Positions 1 through 5,378 of a stretch of DNA of 8,322 bases are shown one piece after another. The notes below the pieces were generated by a model that saw nothing but the letters and a program-made list of their open reading frames with translations, ran no database searches and was not told the origin of the DNA. The translations under genes and the position numbers were made by a program. Numbering within the stretch: the first letter of the stretch is position 1; each line of letters opens with the position of its first letter. The DNA is from an uncultured Collinsella sp. Its GTDB lineage: Bacteria; Actinomycetota; Coriobacteriia; Coriobacteriales; Coriobacteriaceae. The stretch covers positions 1 to 8,322 of the forward strand of contig URNU01000047.1 in the NCBI GenBank assembly GCA_900549275.1. Reading direction: 5' to 3'.

Positions 1-1148
1 ACGGTGTTGGCAATGTAGTTGTGCGGCAGGTAGTACGAGTTGGTGCCCTCAAAGGCAAACTGCAGGATCTTCATGCCAGGGAAGCCCGTGGTGTCGCGCA
101 TGTCGATGACGCCGGGGGTAAGAAAGCCCAGGTCTTCGGCAATGATGGGAAGCGTGCCGAGCTTTTCCTCGAGCGCCTTGAAGAACTTGAGGCCGGGTCC
201 CTGCGTCCATGAACCATATGACGAATCGGGAGAGGAGAACGGCACCTCCCAAAATGCCTCGAAACCGCGGAAGTGGTCCAGACGGATGATGTCGTACATG
301 TCGAGGGCGGCTCGGATGCGGCCCTCCCACCAGGAGAAGCCATCTGCTTCCATGGCATCCCAGTCATAGATCGGGTTGCCCCAGTACTGGCCGGTGGCCG
401 AGAACTGATCGGGCGGCGTTCCCGCGACGCTGACAGGATTGCCGGCGGCGTCGATTTTAAAGAGCTCGGGCGTGGCCCACATCTCGACGGAGTCGCGCGA
501 GACGTAGATGGGCAGGTCGCCGATGATCAGGATGTCGCGCTCGTTGGCATAGGCCTTGAGGCGGCTCCACTGGCGATCGAAGAAATACTGCGTCATCTGG
601 TGGTAAAGCATGCGCTCGGGATGGGCGGCGCAGATCTTGTTGGATGCCTCGCCGCGGCGGCGGAGCTCCTCGGGCCACTCCCAAAAGGCCTTGAGCCCGC
701 ACTCCTCCTTTACGGTCATAAACTCGCAGTAGGGAATGAGCCAGTCCTCGTTTGCCTGGATAAAGTCGTCGAAATCGGCTGGTTTATTCGCGGCGAAGCG
801 CTCGGCGGCACGGTCGAGGATTTGGCGGCGGCCAGCAAAGATGGCGCCGTAGTCGACGTTGTTGGGATCGGAGCCCAGGTACACGCCGTCGATATCGCGC
901 TGCTCCAGATAGCCGGCCTCGATAAGCTCGGCAAAGTCAATGAAGTTAGGGTTGCCCGCGCGGGCCGAGAACGACTGGTAAGGCGAATCGCCGTAACTAG
1001 TCGTCGTTAGGGGCAGAATCTGCCAATAATGTTGTTTGCACGAGGCGAGGAAATCGACAAAGTCGTAGGCGTTCCAGCCAAAACCGCCGATTCCGTAAGG
1101 TCCGGGCAGAGATGAGACGGGCATAAGGACGCCGCTTGCACGCTCCAT
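1..1148 (-). CDS. malQ: 4-alpha-glucanotransferase (amylomaltase, GH77), 3' end truncated by window edge
   Basis: Cytoplasmic MalQ moves alpha-1,4-glucan segments between malto-oligosaccharides and releases glucose, feeding maltodextrin and glycogen use. The visible 382 codons show the GH77 landmarks in order: the N-terminal SSLPGPYGIGGFG stretch (about residues 13-25), GDLPIYVSRDSVEMWA, VAGTPPDQFSATGQYWGNP (from 241), RLDHFRGFEAFWEVP with the catalytic nucleophile at Asp291, and IIAEDLG with the acid/base Glu338. Both positions lie two residues before those of the Thermus aquaticus enzyme (Asp293, Glu340), so the frame is intact. The family runs about 500 residues, so roughly 120 are missing, including the HDND motif with the third carboxylate. 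I chose ATG at 1148 because GGTGAG lies 7 bases before it; an in-frame GTG four codons upstream is possible but has a badly spaced ribosome site. It is separated from galE upstream by a terminator and appears to have its own promoter. Confidence 0.95.
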   Translation of the reverse strand, partial: MERASGVLMPVSSLPGPYGIGGFGWNAYDFVDFLASCKQHYWQILPLTTTSYGDSPYQSFSARAGNPNFIDFAELIEAGYLEQRDIDGVYLGSDPNNVDYGAIFAGRRQILDRAAERFAANKPADFDDFIQANEDWLIPYCEFMTVKEECGLKAFWEWPEELRRRGEASNKICAAHPERMLYHQMTQYFFDRQWSRLKAYANERDILIIGDLPIYVSRDSVEMWATPELFKIDAAGNPVSVAGTPPDQFSATGQYWGNPIYDWDAMEADGFSWWEGRIRAALDMYDIIRLDHFRGFEAFWEVPFSSPDSSYGSWTQGPGLKFFKALEEKLGTLPIIAEDLGFLTPGVIDMRDTTGFPGMKILQFAFEGTNSYYLPHNYIANT

Positions 1149-1233
1149 GGATGCGCTCACCAACCTTCTTGCAGTGGGGCCGGTCTGCAGATGGATAGAC
1201 AGCCCGTCCCCGAGTTTCTAATTCGATATGCTT

Positions 1234-1263
1234 ATTGTAGAGCATGTTGTTTAAACATGTACG
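1234..1263 (-). promoter_or_regulatory. Candidate malQ promoter (good -10, weak -35)
   Basis: On the minus strand a TACAAT -10 box occupies 1234-1239, about 85 bases before the malQ start. At an 18-base spacer the best -35 is CGTACA (1258-1263), matching only three of six consensus positions. The weak -35 and the inverted repeat lying in the spacer suggest a controlled promoter. This is a consensus match by eye. Confidence 0.4.
1243..1259. promoter_or_regulatory. Inverted repeat in the malQ promoter spacer, candidate operator
   Basis: CATGTT (1243-1248) and AACATG (1254-1259) form a perfect 6-bp inverted repeat around GTTTA. It sits between the proposed -35 and -10 boxes of malQ, where a bound repressor would block RNA polymerase. 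It differs from the GATAAAAC-type sites near the LacI-family gene, so a different regulator would be expected. The binding protein is unknown. Confidence 0.35.
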
Positions 1264-1312
1264 GGCAAGATGGAAAAGTTGGCCTATTTTCGGTAAATGG
1301 TTGCGCGCCATG

Positions 1313-1346
1313 AAAAAGCCCCGGTCTCACATCGTGAGATCGGGGC
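1313..1346 (-). terminator. Rho-independent terminator of galE
   Basis: Read on the minus strand, GCCCCGATCTCAC and GTGAGACCGGGGC pair over 13 positions (one G-U) around a 3-base loop (1318-1346). A run of five T follows (1317-1313). It lies 22 bases after the galE stop codon and separates galE from malQ. Confidence 0.9.
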
Positions 1347-1368
1347 AAGAACGGTATGTAGGTTTTTG

Positions 1369-2430
1369 CTACTCGGCATCGGCGAAGCCGTTGGGGTTGT
1401 GGCTCTGCCAGTTCCAGCTATCGCGGCACATATCCGCGATGTCGTACTGGGCCTTCCAGCCCATCATGCGCTCGGCCTTGGAGGCATCGCACCAGTTGGC
1501 GGCGATATCGCCGGCGCGGCGCTCGCGAATCACATAGGGCAGCTCCTTGCCACAGGCCTTGGAGAAGGCGGCGACGACCTCGAGCACCGAGGTGCCGGTG
1601 CCGGTGCCCAGGTTGAAGATCTCGACGCCGGTCTTGCCGTTCATCCAGTTGAGGGCGGCAACGTGACCCGAGGCCAGGTCGCAAACGTGGATATAGTCGC
1701 GCACACCGGTGCCGTCGGGAGTGGGGTAGTCATTGCCAAAGACCTGAACGGCCTCGAGCTTGCCCACGGCAACCTGCGCGACATAGGGCACCAGGTTGTT
1801 GGGGATGCCCTTGGGGTCCTCGCCGATCAGGCCCGACGGATGGGCACCGATGGGATTGAAGTAGCGGAGCAGCACAACGTCCCACTCGGGGTCGGCGGTG
1901 TGAACGTCCATAAGGATCTGCTCGATCATCCACTTGGTCCAACCATAGGGGTTGGTCGCGGGCTTCTTAGGATCCTCCTCGGTGACGGGCGGGTTGTCCG
2001 GGTCGCCGTAGACGGTCGAGGAGCTCGAGAAGATGATGGACTTGCAGCCATGGTTGCGCATGACGTCGATGAGTACCAGGGTGTTCTCGATGTTGTTGTG
2101 GTAGTACTCGACGGGCTTGCTCACCGACTCGCCGACGGCCTTAAAGCCGGCGAAGTGGATGACGCGGTCGATCTGATGGGTGTCGAAGATCTTGTTCATG
2201 GCCTCGCGGTCAAGCACGTTGGCCTCGTAGAAGGTGAGGTTCTTGGCAGCCTCTTCGCCCACGATGGTCTTGACGCGGTCGACGGCGACAGCGCTGGAAT
2301 TGGAGAGGTCGTCAACGATGACGACCTGGTAGCCGCCCTCGAGCAGCTGAACGACGGTGTGCGAGCCGATAAAGCCGGCGCCACCGGTTACGAGGACGCA
2401 GGTGTCTTTGGGGTCGAGTGCTTTGGACAT
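1369..2430 (-). CDS. galE: UDP-glucose 4-epimerase
   Basis: Cytoplasmic NAD-dependent enzyme of the Leloir pathway; it interconverts UDP-galactose and UDP-glucose and so serves both galactose use and supply of UDP-galactose for surface glycans. The 353-residue product is an extended short-chain dehydrogenase. It has a Rossmann NAD-binding motif TGGAGFIGSH at 15-24, the AGFKAVGES block (94-102), the catalytic serine region SSSSTVYG (Ser137 by alignment logic), and the YxxxK pair Tyr162/Lys166. The Ser-to-Tyr distance of 25 residues equals that of E. coli GalE (Ser124/Tyr149). The C-terminal half has the sugar-nucleotide-binding RRAGD segment (304-308). The reading frame is open upstream to 2850, but I chose ATG at 2430 because AGGAG lies 6 bases before it and family homology starts there. 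It is divergent from the secreted hydrolase gene and transcribed alone. UDP-sugar epimerases overlap in specificity, so activity on N-acetylated sugars cannot be excluded. Confidence 0.95.
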   Translation of the reverse strand: MSKALDPKDTCVLVTGGAGFIGSHTVVQLLEGGYQVVIVDDLSNSSAVAVDRVKTIVGEEAAKNLTFYEANVLDREAMNKIFDTHQIDRVIHFAGFKAVGESVSKPVEYYHNNIENTLVLIDVMRNHGCKSIIFSSSSTVYGDPDNPPVTEEDPKKPATNPYGWTKWMIEQILMDVHTADPEWDVVLLRYFNPIGAHPSGLIGEDPKGIPNNLVPYVAQVAVGKLEAVQVFGNDYPTPDGTGVRDYIHVCDLASGHVAALNWMNGKTGVEIFNLGTGTGTSVLEVVAAFSKACGKELPYVIRERRAGDIAANWCDASKAERMMGWKAQYDIADMCRDSWNWQSHNPNGFADAE

Positions 2431-2467
2431 GTAGTCTCCTATCGAATCAGGAACACTTCTTGAGGGG

Positions 2468-2473
2468 AGTATA
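2468..2473 (-). promoter_or_regulatory. Candidate -10 box for galE
   Basis: TATACT on the minus strand, 37 bases before the galE start, which would give a leader of about 30 bases. No good -35 sits at 16-18 bases; TTGGAA (2487-2492) is only 13 bases away. Only the -10 is called. Confidence 0.4.
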
Positions 2474-2501
2474 GCGCAGGCGGGTGTTCCAAGACCGTAC
2501 G

Positions 2502-2610
2502 CGGCAGGAAAAGCAGAGGAATATGTTAACGTACTCATAGGAATGCTTGCGTGGGCATAACCTCGACTTTGCGTTTGCATACGAGCCGCCGACCATACGG
2601 TTTCCTGCCG
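2502..2610. repeat. Separated 10-bp perfect inverted repeat between galE and the secreted hydrolase gene
   Basis: CGGCAGGAAA (2502-2511) recurs as its exact reverse complement TTTCCTGCCG (2601-2610), with centres 99 bases apart. Each arm is also preceded by a similar direct motif, GACCGTACG (2493-2501) and GACCATACG (2591-2599). The pair sits upstream of both divergent genes, so it could be a two-site regulatory element; no binding protein is known. Confidence 0.4.
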
Positions 2611-2623
2611 TTCGTGGAAATCG

Positions 2624-2674
2624 TTGGGACGCGCCATATGTACGCTAATATGTATGAGTTGAGCGACATATAAA
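2624..2674 (+). promoter_or_regulatory. Candidate promoter region of the secreted hydrolase gene
   Basis: Two alternatives are visible. TTGGGA (2624-2629) with TAATAT (2646-2651) at a 16-base spacer matches four of six positions in each box. TATAAA (2669-2674) is a better -10 by itself but has no good -35 at the right distance. The region also holds several ATATGT/ACATAT words. The exact start site cannot be decided by eye. Confidence 0.35.
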
Positions 2675-2695
2675 TAAACATGTAACGGAGTACAT

Positions 2696-3895
2696 ATGTC
2701 ACCAAACAGCGATTCCATCCTTTCCCAGGAGCTCTCGCGCCGCACTGCCCTCAAGGCCTTATTCGGTGCCGCTTCTGCAGCCGTTCTTTTTGGTCTGCCC
2801 GCTCGCGCCCGTGCGGCGGAGGCCACCAAGGAAACCACCGACAAGCTCAATGCGGCCCAGGCCCAGCTCGACGAGGTTCAGGCTCAGCTCGATAGCATTG
2901 CGGGCGAATACGCGGCGCTGGCCAACAAGAACGCCCAGACTCTCAGCGATATCGAGGGCGTACAGGGCCAGATTGACAGCACGCAGGCGCAGATTGACGA
3001 AAAGAAGGCCGAGCTCAAAAAGAAGCGCGACGATCTTTCCGATCGCGTTTCCGCCAGCTATAAGTCGGGCGGCACCAACATCCTGTCGCTGCTGCTCGCC
3101 TCGGGTTCGTTCGAGGAGCTCGTCGCCAATGCGCACTATGTTGAGAAGGTCAACAAGAGCGACCGCGACGCCATCGAGGACATTCAGACCATCCAGGAAG
3201 AGCTCGATGCGCAAAAGACCGAGCTTGAGTCGCAGAAGGCCGACTTGGAGAAGCTCAAGGACCAGCAGACTGCTCAGATGCAGGACATGCAGACCAAACA
3301 GCAAGAAGTCCAGGCCGTGCTGAGCGGTCTTTCCGACGACGTCAAGGAGCTCATGGCCCAGCGTGATGCCGAGGTCCTCGCGGCCACGCAGGCCGAGGAG
3401 GCGGCGAGGAAGGCTCAGGAGGCCGCCGCTGCCGCAGCCGCTTCGAACAAGAACAACTCGACCTCGAGCGGCGGTTCCCATGCTTCTGGTGCACCGCATC
3501 AAAATGTGGGTACGGGCAAGCAGCAAGCCGTGGTTAATGCGTGCTACTCCACTCCCTCGCCCGGTTTGGGCTGGTGCGCCGCTTGGGTCACCAACGTCTT
3601 CCGCAACGCAGGAGTGGGCTACTTTGGCGGTAACGCGTGCGACATGTTTAACGCGTGGTGCTATAGCGCCGACCGTTCGGCGCTAAAGGTCGGCATGATC
3701 GTTGCCGATTCCTCGCATCCCACGACGGGTATCGCGGGCCGGTTGTATGGCCATGTCGGCATCTATGTTGGCGGCGGTATCGTCATGAGCAACCAGGGCG
3801 CTATCACGTCTAAATCGCTCGATTCGTTTATCAGCTTCTTTGGCGGCGGTTCGGGCGTGCGTTGGGGCTGGCTCGGCGGCGTCGTGCTGTCGTAG
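2696..3895 (+). CDS. Secreted coiled-coil peptidoglycan hydrolase-like protein (PcsB/CwlO-like N-terminus, CHAP or NlpC/P60-type C-terminus)
   Basis: A 399-residue exported protein, probably a wall amidase or endopeptidase acting at division or during growth. Residues 1-41 form a signal peptide: SRRTALK (14-20) resembles the twin-arginine (Tat) consensus, followed by a hydrophobic stretch and ARARA before a likely cut near 40/41. Residues 42-245 are heptad-rich coiled coil (many repeats like QAQLDEVQAQLD), interrupted near 122-150 by the SYKSGGTNILSLLL segment typical of PcsB/CwlO proteins. An Ala-rich then Ser/Gly/Asn linker covers 243-275. The C-terminal domain (276-399) has GWCAAWV with candidate nucleophile Cys294 and YGHVGIYVGGG with candidate His353, the Cys/His pair of CHAP and NlpC/P60 folds. 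Start ATG has GGAG 5 bases upstream. In PcsB and CwlO the coiled coil partners FtsEX; whether that applies here is inference. The exact bond cut is unknown. Confidence 0.85.
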   Translation: MSPNSDSILSQELSRRTALKALFGAASAAVLFGLPARARAAEATKETTDKLNAAQAQLDEVQAQLDSIAGEYAALANKNAQTLSDIEGVQGQIDSTQAQIDEKKAELKKKRDDLSDRVSASYKSGGTNILSLLLASGSFEELVANAHYVEKVNKSDRDAIEDIQTIQEELDAQKTELESQKADLEKLKDQQTAQMQDMQTKQQEVQAVLSGLSDDVKELMAQRDAEVLAATQAEEAARKAQEAAAAAAASNKNNSTSSGGSHASGAPHQNVGTGKQQAVVNACYSTPSPGLGWCAAWVTNVFRNAGVGYFGGNACDMFNAWCYSADRSALKVGMIVADSSHPTTGIAGRLYGHVGIYVGGGIVMSNQGAITSKSLDSFISFFGGGSGVRWGWLGGVVLS

Positions 3896-3942
3896 CTGCG
3901 GTTTGAAGCCGGTTGGTCCCGGGCCGCCCGCGCGGCATAAGG

Positions 3943-4017
3943 TTGCCTGCTCGGACAGTCCTCGACTGCTTGGGCCTCGCGCCCGCAATATATTTGATTG
4001 CCTGCTTGGGCAGTCCT
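3943..4017. repeat. Imperfect 20-bp direct repeat downstream of the secreted hydrolase gene
   Basis: TTGCCTGCTCGGACAGTCCT (3943-3962) and TTGCCTGCTTGGGCAGTCCT (3998-4017) differ at 2 of 20 positions and are offset by 55 bases. The core CTGCTYGGRC also occurs at 3966-3975. The second copy begins inside the left arm of the 130-bp palindromic element, so the repeat may record duplication or insertion there. Confidence 0.6.
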
Positions 4018-4100
4018 GCGCAAGACGAAGGCCACATTAAGTGGCCTTCTTTGCGTGCGGAACTCGCGATCAATCAAATATATTGCGGGCGCGAGGCCCA
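3971..4100. repeat. 130-bp palindromic element with perfect 30-bp terminal inverted repeats
   Basis: The arm at 3971-4000 (starts TGGGCCTCGCGCCCGC, ends TTTGATTG) is matched base for base by the reverse complement at 4071-4100. The 70-base interior is itself a partial palindrome around the GAAGGCCAC/GTGGCCTTC hairpin, almost at the element's centre. No transposase is encoded, and only a dinucleotide CT is shared by both flanks. Candidates are a MITE-like non-autonomous element, an extragenic palindromic repeat, or an elaborate terminator. The arms mix a GC-rich and an AT-rich half, unlike nearby coding sequence. Confidence 0.75.
4019..4055 (+). terminator. Terminator hairpin of the secreted hydrolase gene, inside the palindromic element
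   Basis: GAAGGCCAC (4027-4035) pairs perfectly with GTGGCCTTC (4041-4049) around ATTAA, and CTTT follows. An outer CGCAA/TTGCG (4019-4023 with 4051-4055) extends the stem past a small internal loop. The T tract is short, so termination may be partial; a second terminator follows at 4151. Confidence 0.6.
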
Positions 4101-4106
4101 CTCGGG

Positions 4107-4130
4107 TCCAGAGTGCCACAATCCAGAGTG
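4107..4130. repeat. Short direct repeat TCCAGAGTG
   Basis: TCCAGAGTG occurs at 4107-4115 and 4122-4130, offset 15 bases, between the palindromic element and the bidirectional terminator. It is a small repeat of unknown meaning, possibly slippage. Confidence 0.4.
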
Positions 4131-4150
4131 GTGTCTGAATAAAAGAAAGT

Positions 4151-4177
4151 GAAGGCCCCTTTCGGGGTCTTCTTTTT
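4151..4177. terminator. Bidirectional terminator between convergent genes
   Basis: GAAGGCCCC and GGGGTCTTC (4151-4172) pair over 9 positions with one G-T, around TTTC. On the plus strand TTTTT follows (4173-4177); on the minus strand a T-rich run follows (complement of 4139-4150). It begins 4 bases after the murB stop codon and can stop transcripts from both sides. Confidence 0.85.
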
Positions 4178-5138
4178 ATAAAAATTCGCCTACTCGGTGG
4201 ACTTCGGGTTGTAGGTCTACGCCGAATTGGTCTTTGACAGTTGCTTGGATGTGGCGGATGAGTTCGTCGACGTCGGCGGCGGTGGCATGGTCGGCGTTGA
4301 CGATAAAGCCGCAGTGCTTCTCACTCACCTGCGCGCCGCCGACAGCATGGCCGCGCAGGCCGGCGTCCATGATGAGCTTGCCGGCAAAGTGGCCCTCGGG
4401 GCGCTTGAAGGTGGAGCCGGCGCTCGGCATGTCGAGCGGCTGCTTGTCCTCGCGGCGCTGGCGGTAGTCGTCCATGTCGGCCTTGATCATCGCGGCGTTG
4501 CCCGGGGCGAGATTGAAAGTGGCCGAAAGCACGATAAAGCCGTCGTCGGCGATGCGGCTCTTGCGATAGCCCAGGTTGAGCTCGTCAACATCGAACTCGA
4601 TGATGCTGCCGCTGCCGCGGGTGCCGTCGTCGAGCATGCGGGCGGGTTTGTAGACGCGCACAGACCCCAGCACATCGGCCATGCAGGCACCGTAGGCGCC
4701 GGCGTTCATGTAGCAGGCGCCGCCGACCGATCCGGGGATGCCCGAGATGGGCTCCATGCCGGTGAGACCGGCCTCGGCCGCTGCCGCGGCGACATCGGAA
4801 AGCAGGGCACCGGCTGCCGCCGTGACGTGCGTACCGTCGACCGTAATGTCGGAGAGTCCCTCGCCCAGCGCCACGACGACGCCGCGGATGCCCTTGTCGC
4901 CGACGAGTAGGTCGGAGCCGTTGCCCACGATGGTGAGGGGCAGATCGCAGCGATAACAGGTATCGAGCGTGGCGACGAGGCCCTGCTCGGTATCGGGCGT
5001 GACGAAGACGTCGGCCGGGCCGCCGATCTTAAACGTGGTGTGCTCGCGCATGGGTTCGCTCATCAACACGTTGTCCTCGCCGGCAACACCGGCGAGCGCG
5101 CAGAGCAGGTCCTCGTTAAAAAAGTCATTCTCGTGCAT
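4176..5138 (-). CDS. murB: UDP-N-acetylmuramate dehydrogenase (UDP-N-acetylenolpyruvoylglucosamine reductase)
   Basis: Cytoplasmic FAD enzyme that uses NADPH to reduce UDP-GlcNAc-enolpyruvate to UDP-MurNAc, the second committed step of peptidoglycan precursor synthesis. The 320-residue protein has the FAD-binding blocks HTTFKIGGPA (33-42) and GNGSDLLVGD (72-81), then GIPGSVGGACYMNAGAYG (133-150), YRKSR (191-195), PSAGSTFKRP (238-247) with the probable proton-donor Ser242, AVGGAQVSEKHCGFIVN (265-281), and a C-terminal QPEV with the likely catalytic Glu312. Length and layout fit the shorter type II MurB group. The frame stays open to 5228, but I chose ATG at 5138 because an AAGGCGGA ribosome site precedes it and the upstream extension would run through the intergenic inverted repeat. 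It stands alone, convergent with the secreted hydrolase gene and divergent from the LacI-family gene. Confidence 0.95.
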   Translation of the reverse strand: MHENDFFNEDLLCALAGVAGEDNVLMSEPMREHTTFKIGGPADVFVTPDTEQGLVATLDTCYRCDLPLTIVGNGSDLLVGDKGIRGVVVALGEGLSDITVDGTHVTAAAGALLSDVAAAAAEAGLTGMEPISGIPGSVGGACYMNAGAYGACMADVLGSVRVYKPARMLDDGTRGSGSIIEFDVDELNLGYRKSRIADDGFIVLSATFNLAPGNAAMIKADMDDYRQRREDKQPLDMPSAGSTFKRPEGHFAGKLIMDAGLRGHAVGGAQVSEKHCGFIVNADHATAADVDELIRHIQATVKDQFGVDLQPEVHRVGEFL

Positions 5139-5181
5139 ACGAATATCCGCCTTATGGTGGTCGTTTTCATCGATCGAATGC

Positions 5182-5187
5182 AATATA
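5182..5187 (-). promoter_or_regulatory. Candidate -10 box for murB
   Basis: TATATT on the minus strand, 43 bases before the murB start. The best -35, TTGCAC (5207-5212), needs a long 19-base spacer and lies inside the left arm of the 18-bp inverted repeat. That would place the repeat over the promoter. Confidence 0.4.
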
Positions 5188-5203
5188 CCCCACCCGGATG
5201 GAT

Positions 5204-5269
5204 TTGGTGCAAAGTAACCTGACTCCAATGCATCACATGGTGCAAAGGGGCCAGGTTACTTTGCACCAA
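5204..5269. repeat. 18-bp perfect inverted repeat with an internal third copy of its end
   Basis: TTGGTGCAAAGTAACCTG (5204-5221) is matched exactly by the reverse complement CAGGTTACTTTGCACCAA (5252-5269) around a 30-base loop. The loop holds another GGTGCAAAG (5239-5247) that can pair instead with CTTTGCACC (5259-5267). So two mutually exclusive hairpins share the right arm. It lies between divergent murB and the regulator gene. It could be an extragenic palindromic repeat, a non-autonomous mobile element, or an operator; no T tract marks it as a terminator. Confidence 0.75.
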
Positions 5270-5276
5270 TCGCGGC

Positions 5277-5316
5277 GATAAAACAGCCGTCTACCGGATT
5301 GGTAAAGTGTTTATCA
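5277..5316. promoter_or_regulatory. Candidate autoregulatory half-sites upstream of the LacI-family gene
   Basis: GATAAAAC (5277-5284) is identical to the left half of both operators before xfp. TGGTAAA (5300-5306) and TTTATCA (5310-5316) form a near-palindrome with a 3-base centre. LacI-family genes often repress themselves. The match is looser than at xfp. Confidence 0.35.
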
Positions 5317-5337
5317 CCGAGGTAGAGGGGCAGTCGC

Positions 5338-5343
5338 TATACT
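5338..5343 (+). promoter_or_regulatory. Candidate -10 box for the LacI-family gene
   Basis: TATACT about 36 bases before the start codon. TTATCA (5311-5316) could act as -35 only with a long 21-base spacer, so just the -10 is called. It supports translation starting at 5379 and not at the upstream in-frame ATG at 5307. Confidence 0.4.
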
Positions 5344-5378
5344 TTCAAGAGATTGCGCGTAAACCCGGAAGGAGCGAG

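Noticed and set aside
1297..2463. 388-codon plus-strand frame opposite galE
   Set aside because: It is antisense to galE, runs over the galE terminator and promoter region, and has a low-complexity Gly/Val/Asp composition typical of a shadow frame.
2431..2850. N-terminal extension of GalE up to 2850
   Set aside because: It would cross the divergent promoter region and overlap the hydrolase gene; the Rossmann domain begins just after 2430, which has a good ribosome site.
2759..3526. 255-codon minus-strand frame opposite the secreted hydrolase
   Set aside because: Leucine-rich mirror of the coiled-coil codons; no independent support.
3913..4152. 79-codon plus-strand frame and overlapping minus-strand frame in the convergent gap
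   Set aside because: Both are mostly made of the palindromic element and terminator stems; the same peptide words appear on both strands because of the inverted repeat. No good ribosome site.
4227..4910. 227-codon plus-strand frame opposite murB
   Set aside because: Antisense shadow of murB with no motif.
5139..5228. 30-residue N-terminal extension of MurB
   Set aside because: It would encode the inverted repeat and the probable promoter; family similarity starts after 5138.
5307..5378. 24-residue N-terminal extension of the LacI-family protein
   Set aside because: LacI-family proteins start just before the helix-turn-helix, AAGGAG precedes 5379, and the likely -10 box lies inside the extension.
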